Source of the DNA: Watersipora subatra
Taxonomy: Eukaryota; Bryozoa; Gymnolaemata; Cheilostomatida; Watersiporidae
Direction of reading: 5' to 3'
Assembly (NCBI RefSeq): GCF_963576615.1
Contig: NC_088708.1
Coordinates: 6,386,001 to 6,450,000 of the forward strand
Length of the DNA: 64,000 bases
Shown here: piece after piece, positions 47,901-58,975 of the stretch
Numbering within the stretch: position 1 is the first letter of the stretch
Layout: each line of letters starts with the position of its first letter
The notes under the pieces: model-generated
Told to the model about the DNA's origin: nothing
Database searches by the model: none
Seen by the model: only the letters and a program-made list of their open reading frames with translations
Position numbers and translations under genes: made by a program

Positions 47901-50900
47901 TTAAGTTTATGCTGTGTATGCATATAATTATAGCATTTTAGAGATGTCTGAGCACGCACGTATTTTTTAGTACACTGGCAGTCCTGCACCATTTAAGATT
48001 AGCAGGCATAATAACTATGTTTACAACTATTCCATATTATGGCAAGGTGGTTGTGTGGCGCAATGGTTAGTGCAAGCGTCTGCCAAGCCGGTGATTTCAA
48101 GTTCAATTCCAGTGAGAAGCGTTATTTTCGTTCTTAGCGCTAGCAAGCGTGCATATTTTATCGCTATAACTAGACACCCGACAGACCAAGAAACCAACAA
48201 ACAAGCACTTAGATTTATATTTATAAACTATTTGTTTTTAGACTACTTTGATCAATTTTTTGCATCTCAATTGAAGCATATTATTTGAAGTAAAAAACAA
48301 TTTATCAGGAGTAAATCATTTTTTTGGCTACAATTTTAAAAATCAAAACTTTGTTTGCATTTTCGGCATGTATGATGGTCGTTTGTGACAACTGCTTGTT
48401 ACAGTAATTGTTTGTGACAGTAACTTTTTATAACAGTAACAGTTTGTGAAAGCACTACTTGCAAATTTTTCTTGGCGAAGATTACAAACAATACATGGGA
48501 TATTAATGATTATTTCATTAAATTATGTTTTTAAAGGCGGGGGGGGGGGGGGGGGGGGGAAAGAGGGGGAAAAAGAGTTTTGGCTGATCGTTTTTTGCCA
48601 TTCAAATCAGATATCTGCAGTCTTTTATTCTTCAACCAATCAACTGTTAAACCGCAGTATTCCTGTGCTTACCTATAACTCCATGAAGGAAGGAGCAGAG
48701 TAGTGAGGCAGCAGTACATGCCAGCATTATGAGACATATTTGGGTCAAGGCAGAAAATATCCTTCTGTCAGCGAGCCATCCGTGGATCATACGAAATACT
48801 ATCTCTAATGTTCCTGCTAGCGTCATTATCGTCGCCACCACATCTACCTCTACATCGTTCTCTTTGGCGAAGGATGGAGCAGTCGTAAATATAAGATTTA
48901 TCGAGTTGACAGCGAAGAATACAAGAGTTCCGATCATGAGAACCTGTAACAGTCGGACTATTTTCAAATACATGAAAGTAAAATGGGCCTTGCAAACGTT
49001 AGCAGAAAGAAAGACACCCCAGTTATCAAATCTCAAAAGATAAGAAAGAGCGAAAGGTAATTGTTACCTGACTATTGCACCACAGCTTCCAGTTGTACTT
49101 GGCAACTCTCTCAACATTCTTAAGTCTGGAGGAAGCTTTTGTGGTGGTAATGCAAGTTGTTGTGGTGAGTTGTTTGTTGGCGATATCCAAGTCATTCAGA
49201 GTCTGCGAGGAGAGAAAAGGACCAGCAAGTGAAGAATAGACACTTCCATGCAGCTGAGGATAAAGTTGGTTATGTTCCGGGGTCACGTTGTCTGCCAGAA
49301 TAAACGTGTTGTCACTGCTAAGCAAAGACGGCTGTGAAGTGTTGAGAGAGTGGGACAACTCATCAGTCAAGTTTGTCTCAGGGTGGTGAGTTTTAAGGGG
49401 AGAATTTGGAAGACTACTTTCTTCATCGACATCTCGAATTGGTATGTTGGTCGTGAACGTGTTATCCTCTTCTTCATTACAATTCCCTGAATCTGTTAGC
49501 TTCTGCTTAGTATAATAGGTCGTTGGGCGCAACAAGGCAGCGAGTACGAGTGACTGAAGAAATACCATAGCTGTAATAGATTAATAATTCTATCAATGTT
49601 ATGCAGACAATTTAAGCAACTATAGTGAGAGTTGTCTCCTACTAACATGTGCAAACAATAATAATAACAATAACCTCTAATAATAACAAATATGCGTTTG
49701 TGGCACTCTGCAACATCAAACTGTTATGCACAATGTTGAACACATAACATTCAGATTGCGGTGGTTTTTGTAAAGAATGTGTATTTTGAGCAGTCATAGG
49801 AGTCCTTGCTCTGAGAGCCAATGCCCTATCGACTCACCGTAACAGATAAGTGCATCTCTGAATGTATAAATTTGAAAAAGGTAGCTAAATAGCTGGGGTA
49901 CAACAAGACTGCCGAGTCCAGAGCCGGAGGCCATTATTCCAACTGCCAAACCTTTGTGTTTGGAGAAATAGTCAGCGAATGCCGAGAAGACAACTACCAT
50001 AACTCCTCCTGCACCGAAGGCTGCAACAACGAAAATGATTTTAATTATTTATTCTTTCAGGAAATGTAATAAAATAAGGAATAAGATATATCAACTTAAT
50101 TTGCATATGAAACATGAAAAACGGAGTGTTAATTTTTTGTGGTGTTCATTTGCTAAGAACTGATTTCGTCACATGTTACATTTTTTGGTATGAGCAAGAT
50201 TGTATACATCATCAGTAGTTGTAAAGCACAAAAGTATTGCAGGTTGCTCAAGTGTGTGAAGGTCAAGGTGATAGTACTAAGGCTAAATAGTAATTAATCT
50301 AATATATTACAGGTAATTATAGGTGAGTCAAGTCTAATCATTCCCATATAATATATACTATATTTCTATGTACTCAGCTTTCATTATAACAGCAAGAAGA
50401 GTCCTTACCTCACCAGAGCACCACCACGCTTCACACATTTCATCAGTTACTCACATGTATGTCTCACATTTCATCAGTTACTCACATATATGTCTCACAT
50501 CTCATCAGTTACTCACACATATGTCTAACATCTCATCAGTTACTCACATGTATGTCTCACATCTCATCAGTTACTCACACGTATGTCTCACATCTCATCA
50601 GTTACTCACACGTATGTCTCACATCTCATCAGTTACTCACACGTATGTCTCACATCTCATCAGTTACTCACACGTATGTCTCACATCTCATCAGTTACTC
50701 ACACGTATGTTTCACATTTCATCAGTTACTCACATGTATGTCCCACATCTTATCAATTACTCGCATACTGGTACAAACTTAAAAATGAGACCTTGTCTTT
50801 GTTTAACCGAATGGAGAAAGAATGTCAAGGCTCTTCCTATGGAGATAATATAATTGTCCGCGTGAGAAGAATTGGCCTTGACCCAGATATACTAATTGAA

Positions 50901-53900
50901 CCTTACAAAAAATATTTCTTAACAGGGGCATCGCAACACAAGGGTGCAATGCTAAAGTGGTTAGATAATTGATAACATAAGGCAAGATGCCTTATGTAGC
51001 TCAGCGGTAGAACGCCTGGATAAAAAACTTGCGGATGCATTAGTCACGGGTTCAAATCCATCAGAACACAGATCTTTAATTCCAAGATTTTAATAGCTAT
51101 AGCTGGACACGCACACATACCCACATACTCGAACAACTTTGAGGTATATATATATGTAGATATGTATCTTTTTCTTCTATATATATATATATATATATAT
51201 ATAGAAGAAAAAGATAGAAGCTCGCTATTACATTGACCTATATACTTTATATACAAGCTTACTAAAACATTGACCTATATACAGTCAAACATGGATAACT
51301 CAAACGTCACGGGACCGAGCCAAAGTGTTCAAGTTATCAGAGCGTTCAAGTTATCAGAGCACGGTCACAAGTCCATGTATTGATTTATTTATTAGTAGGT
51401 ATATGTACATATACAAACTATAATATAAATCAAAAGCATAAATGGTTTGTTTCAAATTAAATGCTTCTAATGTAAAGTTTAAAAAATATTTATTTGAAAG
51501 TATAGATTTTTCTATCACTTGAGATTGGTTTGTTGTTTGGTGTGATGTTATTGCCGAAACGTTTTTTATATTAAAATCGGCAAAACTTGATCGCTGTTGA
51601 AATGCTCAGAAGAAAAGACATCTTTTTCTCTGAGCGTTTTAACCAAGATCAATTTTGCCAATTTTTCTTGAAGTTTATGCGAGGGTTACCTTACTTTTCC
51701 TTGCTTCCGAAGGGCCATCGCTAAGCGGATGTTTGGTAAAAATCAAATTTCACCAACCTTTTAGAAAAGTCGTTGTCAAAAATATTTTGCCGATGATGGT
51801 AATAATGAAGCCTATGAACTACGAAAAGTTGAGGTTTACCTCTATGGCTTGGAATAAAAACTAAAAGTGATAACAACTGTTTCGGTAGCCGTTGGGCAAA
51901 AAACTGTTCGATTTAACGGAGTTGAGGTCGAGTTATCTAAAGCAATTTATCATTACGTGGGAGCGGACCAAAAAACCGTTCGAGTTAACCATGTGTTCGA
52001 GCTACCCGAGGGCGAGTTATCCATGTTTGTCTGTACTTTATATACAAGCTTACTATCACATTGACCTATATATTTTATGTACAAGCTCACAGTTACATTG
52101 AAAATTAGAAGGGCTCTTTTAAATTTGAGTGCTAGAAGTGTTCTTGTTTACATTCGTCATACAGTTTAAGCTTGAGATCCATATTATACCTAAGTAACAA
52201 GCTATTCTCTTAGTAAAGAACTACACGCCATGTTCTCTTAAACTAAGTTGGGTTGCTATTTTATTCTCTCTTGCCTTTTACAACATACATTGAGAGTGAA
52301 ATGGTTTAATTTTTGGTTTTTTTATCTGCAATTCACTTGCTCAGTTGGCAGCCTAGCTAACTTTTTATCCAAGCAGGTCAATTGAAAAATGTCTCCTTAT
52401 TCTAGTTCTAACCAGCTGTCTACTTGACTGGCTCAACGTTGGTAGACAAAATTATGGATGCTTTTTGACACCATGAATGTGATTGCGAACACGAAAAAGA
52501 GATTTTTTTTGGATAAAATTGTTATAATTAATTATTTTATAACACATTCTGGTGATCAATCAAAGTGTCAGATATTCTTGGTGAGATTCATGGCAAGCCA
52601 CTGGCCAAGTGTTTTACCTTTTAGCAAACTGGCTCCCTGCGCTGTAAGAGTTACTGTAATAATGTTATCAATATTTAATTGTGTACAAGCATAGCTGTTC
52701 TTGTAGACATAATAATGTAGAACAACTGGCAGCAGATGGTAAAAGCAACTATTTATCCCCATTTCCCAGAGGTAACAGAAAATAAGGATAACTGCTGCAG
52801 CCAAAGGGCTAACAAAGTATTACATGCTAAAAGAATTTTAAGGAAAATCACTTATAAGGCATTTTCGTAGAGGAAAAATCCTTCGCTGTCTTAAACGTTT
52901 CTATTTACATTGGAAGCCATTTTTGTTTATATTTTTAAGAAAGGCTTTTTCAGAGCTAACAGCTTGGATACCTGCTACGCATTGGCCAAGAAGGAGCTTT
53001 AGCTCTCTCATTAGTTGGCACTTACTACCGGCAGCCACCTTTGTATGCGGCAGCCACCTTTGTATGCGTAGGCCGTTCACCTATATCCAGCGCACATTTG
53101 CAAAGAGAATGCGTAGAAATGAACATGAGACTCCCAAGAAAGTGCCTCGTGTTTGTAGCAATATATATTTTTAACCATGCCCTGCCATTGTCTGATAACA
53201 GGAGACCCTTGGGAGTCTCCTCACAGAGACGGAAATAAATAACACTTAGCCTAGATCAATGTACAATTGGACAAGAGCAGATAGCTGCATACTAGGGTGG
53301 CTAGACACGAGTCTGCATGGAAGGTGCGCAATCCACAATACGACTAGAAGCGAAGGGGCTGTCTAGTAACACTCAGTTGATCTTGGTGAAAATGTGGGCT
53401 CTGAGATACTAGTGGATTAGTATACTAGCACAGATGATACTAGTGTACTGGCAAGCTCGATACTCATGTACTGACACACATATGACACTAGTATACTGGC
53501 AAATATGACACTAATATACTGGCACACTTGACACTAGTATACTAACCCATATGACACTAGTATACGAACACACATGACACTAGTATACTGGCACACATGA
53601 CACTAGTATACTGGCACATATGACACTAGTATACTGGCACATATGACACTAGCATACTGGCACACATGCCACTAGTATTCTGACACACCAGACACCAGTA
53701 TATAATGTTTTATTCTAGCTTAGACAAATTGCGCTTTTGGTCCTATAGTTTTTTGTTGAATTTGTTGTGCGCACCTAAATAGTGACACAAACTGAGCTGT
53801 ATATCAACACCCTACCTCTGCGTCAAGCATTGAATTAAGGGGTTCAATTATAACTTGGAGTTATCCTGCCTAGCTCGCTATGGTTTACACTACCTTATAA

Positions 53901-56900
53901 TAAGAGCGGAACACCCGCACAAAGAGCCTGATCCAATAAAAAGGTCGAGATATTTATAAAGTTGGCAAGATGCAAGAGCTGCCTAATTGCTATCCTTTAC
54001 GAGACATTACACATTCAAGAGATCAACCTGCCTATCATGATTATTGTTTCCGCCTCTAGTAAACATTCCTCTACACCTATAACAGCTTAATAAAGTTGCT
54101 ATTATCTGCTTCAAACACAAATATTCTTTCTTTGATATAAAATATGGTCTCAAATAGTTTTTTTTTAAACTTTGCAACAACCATTGTAAAATGACCAGAA
54201 AATCCATTTTTGACCACAGAATGTGTCCTTCATAGACATGTAGGCCACTTTTCTAAGTCATCTATCTCTAATAAAAGCACGCTAACTACACCGATAATAA
54301 AACAATAAAATACAAGCCAGCTATTAAATATGTACATTAACCTATACTTGGTACAGTCTGAATGCTGTTAAAATCCCAGCACACAAGAATAATGCAGGTA
54401 ATATAGCCTAAGGCTTCACTTACTAGCGTCCCTACCTCAACATTAACGCTCAGACTTGAAAAACTTTTTAAACTAATCCTTATTTGACCATGATTGTTTT
54501 CCAGCAAAATTTAGAGCAGTTTGTCTTCAGCAACAACATGATTGTTGAGCAAAGGACTATTACCAAAGGTTGAACAACTCTTCATATGCATCTTTATCAA
54601 ACTAAATGTTGATATTCATAAAATATTGATCTGAACGCTTTAACCGCGATCTAGTTTTGTCGATTTTAATCTTGAAACAACCTGGCAGTCAGATCACCTC
54701 AAACAAAAAAATCGCAAATGATAAAAAATACCGATACTTTCTGATAGAATCAACCAAAGTTTTGTGTAAGTTCACCTTCAAGACCCTACAAACTACATGG
54801 GAGATAGTAAAGTTGTATCAAGGTCAATTAGAGGTCGTGTGTACCTCTTCAAGCCAAAAGTTTCAGTGTTTATTTTGGACTACCTTATTGCTGTTAAAAA
54901 AGCAATAACTTGCTGGTCCTTGGCAGTAAAGCCCTATCCTGGGGATTGTGATAGTGCGCTGCACAATATGCTCATCTGTGCATGCGTTTATTGATGAATT
55001 GACTATTGGAAGCACCAAATGATTTCTTTATCAAAATCATATGCAATTGAAACTGCTAAACAAAGCATTCTCATGCATCCTTAATAAATGATTATCTTAC
55101 ATAAGATAAATTGCTCCTATATAGCTGAGGCATGGATGATTAGCACCCGCAACCTACTATAATCAATCCATAATATGATGTTATTCTATGTAGTTCAAAA
55201 AGATTTTTAGCTTTAAACTTTTTTGATTTTTTAAGCATTTTTAAGCATTTTTTTGATTTTTTATAAAATTCCAAAGCTCAAAGTTTCTTGGTCAAACATA
55301 TCTATTATAATATTAAATAGACATACATTTAAAATTGTATACTCACAGTATATTAAACCCAGACTGAGAAACATAAAATAGCAGTTGGGAGAGAAGGCTG
55401 TAAGGAATATTCCCAGACTGCAAAGACCGCCTCCGATCATGCCAATGGTCCTGTGAGAGGTCTTGTTGAGCAGCCAACTAAAGACAACTCCTACAAAGAT
55501 ATATCGCGTGTAATGCAGTACTTTATAGTGAACAGGACTGCTTGTAGCAAATGTGAGAGGTTTCAGAAGTGCTGTCGACCTTTCTGATCGATTCTCCAGT
55601 CAGATAACAAACATATCGACTTTATAATAAGCTGCTCAGTAAAGGGAAAGCTAGTAAACTGATATTTCTTCAATAGAGGAAGTATGTCGAGGGACACAGG
55701 CTAATGATAGGCTATGAACTATGAAGGTCAAAATCAACTTTGGTTTAAATATTTTCCGAAAATGTAAAGCTTCCGTGGCGAGAGTTGAAATCTTAGTATG
55801 GAGATACGAGTAATATCAAGTTGACTAAACCATCATAAGCAGTACATGCCAGGCATAGCTTAAGATCATATTTAATGCTATTCAAAGATCCCTCAAATCG
55901 GGTAGCCACACATTGTCATTCATGCCTGGATTGATGGAATATTTTGCAGACCACCATAATAATCTACGCAGAGCTAAGCATCGTGCACGAAAATACAACT
56001 TTGTGTACTGAGACTTGCCTATTAATCTTCCCCTACCTACTCTGCCTGATGTGATTTTGTTTCCAGAAAGCGAGGTCGCTACTTTCAACCATTGACTAAA
56101 CACAACTTTCATACTCTTCTGACAACAGAATAGCGTAGAGAACAAGATGAGTCCGTGTGTACCTGACAGGAGGCTAATGATGGAGCACGCTGACAGGATC
56201 CAGAGAACAACATCGTCGCTGCATTTCTCATAGTTGGTCTCTATCTGGAGCTTGAGAATACCGAAGCATTTGAAGGTGCCGGTGATTAAGCAGAAAAGAC
56301 CGGCGGACGCTATAAAATACATAAAACATGGTCGGCCTTAATCATCCATTATATTGCTCGGTAATCTCAGAGAGTCCGAATAGAATTACAGGTGATTAAG
56401 AGAGGATTACTCGTCAGAAATTGCAAGATGAAGGAGGAGGTTGACAGGAGGTATTCAATGGTTAGTCGAGCAAGCAGTCCGTCAGGATGTGACATTGAAT
56501 TTAATGACATCGCTCTAATAGATGGTCTCTATGGAGAGTCGCAGAGTGAAAAGAAATCTGTTTGTACTTCACTACACCGAATCGTCATGCTTGAGAGCAT
56601 CGGCGAGTGTTTTCTGGCTAATCTAAACAGAGAAACCTGCCAAGATTTAATGACAGCTGAATAAGCGCAAGTGTACCTTTTACGCCGAAATTAATTTTGA
56701 TGTCAATGGTAGAACTTGAGGAAGAATGCTATACATTACGGTCAGCCATGACACCACTAACAATCATAACCCAGGCACAAGACGCTCGACTCGCTAGCAA
56801 AACCAGGCGAAAAATTGAATTTTTGAAGCCATTGAAAAAAAATTGTCAGGCAAAAAATTTATGACCTCTTGATCAGGTGACGCTATATGACACAAGTAAT

Positions 56901-58646
56901 TGCACATCATGAAACTTCCGTAAGCCGTTATTGTCTGGCGATCTTCTTATTTATGTGAATAAAAAAAACAATAGAAATTTCAGGCTTCATCCAAGTTTAT
57001 CCTAATTAAACACAGTTTTATCTGAGATGACAGGATTCTAAAGCAATTTCGCAAGTAAAAAACTTAGGGAAATGCTGTGTTATAAGACAAGTTGGCTCTC
57101 TAGAGCTGCAGCTTTATGAAATACAAGCTATTGTTAGCATTTAATGTCTCGTTTAATAGAATTATGAGATGACATTTGTACAGCCCTCAAAAGACTACAG
57201 CATAAACAGTGACAACTGTCTTAAAAACATTAAGATATTAGAATGTTGATGAAAACACCAGCAGATAAAAACATGGAAATGCAATGCATGATGGGTAAAG
57301 AGCATCCTCTCGAAAAGGTACACAGGAGATCCATTCCTGGATAAACACTAAATATTATTCAAGACAACAAAGTTTTCTCGACTTCACATGGGCTCACGGC
57401 CACACGGTCTCCTCACCTTCCTACCTAATGGTCTTAACAATCAACAAGTCCGAGGCCCTGCCTATGATAGACCGCAGTCTCCAGGTCATACGCAACTAGA
57501 AAATACAAGTTTTTGTCATTTTCCAACGCTGCTGTACGGCCAATGTCAAGACAAAGTATTTACTCATTTTAATATTTATAGGTTGCCGTTGTGATTCCTG
57601 AATCTGCCTGTCAGAAATCAGGCCACCACCTGATCAACCACAGTTACAAAACTATTTTGGTGTTTTCCTTCTTCCATCGACAGGAAGTAGCAAACATACT
57701 TTGACACAGTCTTCGTGAAATCCTACACACCTCGTGATGCCAACAGGAATGTAACACAAGCCGACAGCAGCAGGTCTGTTAAGCCTCACAACAAGCTACG
57801 CCTAAGGCAATCGCTGCCTCCCTCAGTATTGCAGAAATATAAATAGCTGTGAGACGCAACAAGACTATCAGACGAAGATGCATGATGTCATAAAAGAATA
57901 AGGGGTCAAGAATCGGAATACTAGGGTCATGAACGTTTTATCTAATTAGCAACCTCTCTAGGATATAGTTATGGAGGCAGTGAGCGATAATTCAAGAAAC
58001 AGAGTGCAATTTGTAGCTTCAGAATGTGATTGCCCCAAATTCTCATTGCACCGAAACTCTTTAGAGCTCACATTATATTCCTGTATGTGGAAGTTGTCTT
58101 CCTGGCGATAATTTGTCGACTATGTGCACTGTAACCGATGGCATCGTTGAGGTAAGGCGTATACATCGAGAAAGTTTGCAGCTGTCAAACTTTCCGATGG
58201 TTCGGCGAGCATCCACGACAGCGTATGCAATTCAATGCAATTCAACTCACGCAATCACTGCTTCAGCGATGATGATTGGCTGTAGTAGATTGCTCAATCT
58301 ATTTTTTTTCATGACAGTTGCTGCGGAACTAGTACGCTGCACCACGGACTGGTCTGTGATAGTGTGAACATTATTATTACTGTTAACATCGACATACGGC
58401 GACATAGTGTGTACCAGCCTTTATTGTTCACAGCAATCTATCAACAGTTCAAAAACTATTCCTATATCACTCGTCTACTACTTAACTCTTTGCCTAATCT
58501 GATCAGCAAAGCCATGAGCTCAAACTTAACCCAACAATGTAATCTTTTTTACCTGCAACGATAACCCATGCCCAGCCTCTGTCTATAGGTACCAGCGTCT
58601 CTTTGCCATCATTGCCTGATTTCCGACAACAGCATCCACAACCCAT
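44941..58646 (-). CDS. monocarboxylate transporter-like MFS protein (SLC16 family)
   Basis: Eight coding exons, in transcript order: 58646-58553, 56309-56163, 55490-55347, 50020-49838, 49570-49068, 48943-48673, 46775-46611, 45104-44941. All junctions are phase 1 except the one between exons 5 and 6 (phase 0). The product has 556 residues. The N terminus is Cys-rich (MGCGCC) and leads to DRGWAWVIVA at 21-30, the MCT signature before TM1. A TM5-type motif (YFSKHKGLAVGIMASGSG) is at about 146-163. After TM6 there is a polar loop of about 150 residues (204-356), usual for MCTs in position. TM8 has FRMIHGWLADR with Arg408, the position of the substrate-coupling Arg of MCTs. The C-terminal tail is Lys-rich. 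Known: MCTs are 12-TM proton- or substrate-coupled carriers at the plasma membrane. The substrate and subfamily cannot be told; basigin-dependent transport is not implied. A 5' untranslated part extends to 58659, where an acceptor (tttgcag) indicates an upstream exon. Confidence 0.9.
45358..46522. mobile_element. 1.16-kb TIR element (TA-flanked, CAGTAGGCGCTTCTA ends)
   Basis: The left end cagtaggcgcttcta and right end tataggagcgtctactg are inverted copies with TA on both sides. The right half has a sub-terminal duplication: 46060-46215 and 46350-46510 share ttttttcgcaagt, ttactattcaaatc, gatttgacact and cataaattctttacatt. A perfect hairpin lies between them. There is no transposase frame. It occupies most of the last intron of the transporter gene. 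Confidence 0.8.
46289..46331. repeat. perfect hairpin, 19-bp stem and 5-nt loop
   Basis: ggtacaatactacccaagc is followed by gttaa and its exact inverted copy. It stands at the junction of the two duplicated sub-terminal blocks of the TIR element at 45358-46522. Confidence 0.95.
48046..48200 (+). mobile_element. tRNA-derived SINE fragment, copy 4
   Basis: An A-box-like tggcgcaatggttagtgc and a B-box-like aagttcaattccagt are spaced as in a tRNA. No acceptor stem can be closed, so it is not a working tRNA gene. The following part (gctataactagacacccgac) resembles the 3' domain of the other copies. It lies in the intron between exons 6 and 7 of the transporter gene. Confidence 0.65.
48539..48559. 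repeat. homopolymer of 21 G
   Basis: An unbroken G run is followed by aaagaggggga. Such runs form G-quadruplexes and are prone to length errors. The exact number may be a sequencing or assembly value. Confidence 0.9.
50430..50756. repeat. 31-bp minisatellite, about 10 units
   Basis: The unit is tcacatctcatcagttactc plus acacgtatgtc. It ends directly at the SINE-like copy 3, in intron 3 of the transporter gene. Open plus-strand frames of over 100 codons are repeat artefacts. Confidence 0.95.
50764..51165 (+). mobile_element. SINE-like repeat, copy 3 (5' truncated)
   Basis: It starts at actggtacaaac and matches 24118-24270 of copy 2 (gaatggagaaagaatgt, aattgtccgcgtgag). It then has a tRNA-like part at 50993-51062 with clear A-box (tagctcagcggtagaacgcc) and B-box (gggttcaaatcc) sequences. 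The 3' end reads ttttaatagctatagctgga ... aactttgaggtatatatat. It is the best preserved tRNA-like region of the four copies. Confidence 0.75.
51166..51215. repeat. 50-bp perfect palindrome
   Basis: atctttttcttctatatata ... tatatagaagaaaaagat is exactly self-complementary with 25-base arms. It follows the 3' end of SINE-like copy 3 at once, so the AT tail of that copy may have been duplicated inversely. Confidence 0.95.
51235..52095. repeat. 36-40 bp tandem repeat interrupted by a MITE
   Basis: Units near cattgacctatatactttat plus atacaagcttacta occur before and after the MITE at 51282-52033. The two flanks join into one unit when the MITE and one TA are removed. Confidence 0.85.
51282..52033. 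mobile_element. pogo/Tigger-like MITE, copy 2 (752 bp)
   Basis: It has the same ends as the copy at 41267 (cagtcaaacatggataactc and its inverted form), with TA on both sides. The body is collinear with copy 1, with small substitutions and indels. It has no transposase frame. The insertion into a tandem repeat unit gives an intact empty-site comparison. Confidence 0.9.
52100..53420. other. part of transporter intron 3 without recognised content
   Basis: I see no exon or transposon end. A 16-base direct duplication (gcagccacctttgtatgcg) lies at 53033-53068. Short frames on both strands are not supported by splice sites. Confidence 0.4.
53430..53705. repeat. 23-bp minisatellite, about 11 units
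   Basis: The unit is actagtatactggcacatat plus gac, with cacacatgac variants and diverged edge copies. It is in intron 3 of the transporter gene. Confidence 0.92.
53710..55340. other. rest of transporter intron 3
   Basis: It is AT-rich. Around 54625-54660, gaacgctttaaccgcgatct resembles gagcgttttaaccaagatca in the pogo/Tigger-like MITEs, so a decayed relative may lie here. No exon was recognised. Confidence 0.35.
56428..56864 (+). CDS. two adjacent coding-like open frames, hypothetical, antisense to the transporter intron
   Basis: Frame one is 56428-56664 (78 residues, KMKEEVDRRYSMVSRAS... to a stop). Frame two is 56700-56864 (54 residues, starting MSMVELEEECYTLRS) in another frame. Both have balanced codon use and a charged composition unlike the surrounding AT-rich intron. 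An acceptor-like gaattacag precedes frame one at 56391. I know no family for either. They may be exons of a nested plus-strand gene, a decayed gene split by a shift, or chance. Confidence 0.25.
56900..58540. other. transporter intron 1, remaining part
   Basis: The stretch 57300-57840 is less AT-rich than its surroundings and may be regulatory. A TATA-like atttatat on the minus strand near 57840 could serve an internal promoter, but no matching start codon was seen. I found no exon. Confidence 0.3.
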
Positions 58647-58782
58647 CGCTCAGGGAAACCTGCAAACGAAACGTTAGTAGGCCTATATTAATGTAGTTGT
58701 TGTTGGGCCCAAGCCTGCACTGTCAGGCTGTTGATGCTGGCATTTCAAACACATGATCCCCTTATTTTTAATCCATAACTTA

Positions 58783-58975
58783 TATATTAGTGACCTATAT
58801 ATTACTGGCCTATATATTACTGACCTATATATTACTGACCTATATATTACTGACCTATATATTACTGACCTATATATTACTGACCTATATATTACTGGCC
58901 TATATATTACTGACCTATATATTACTGACCTATATATTACTGACCTATATATTACTGACCTATATATTACTGTTG
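58783..58975. repeat. 15-bp minisatellite, about 13 units
   Basis: The unit is tatatattactgacc, with three ctggcc variants. It lies about 130 bases upstream of the first coding exon of the transporter gene. The period of 15 opens all-repeat frames on both strands (for example, Val-Ile-Tyr-Arg-Ser on the minus strand). Confidence 0.95.

Noticed and set aside
48046-48120. tRNA gene
   Set aside because: It has A/B-box resemblance only, no foldable cloverleaf, and is followed by SINE-like 3' sequence.
50980-51075. tRNA gene (good A and B boxes)
   Set aside because: No acceptor or anticodon stem closes, and the flanks match the SINE-like family, so it is a tRNA-derived repeat.
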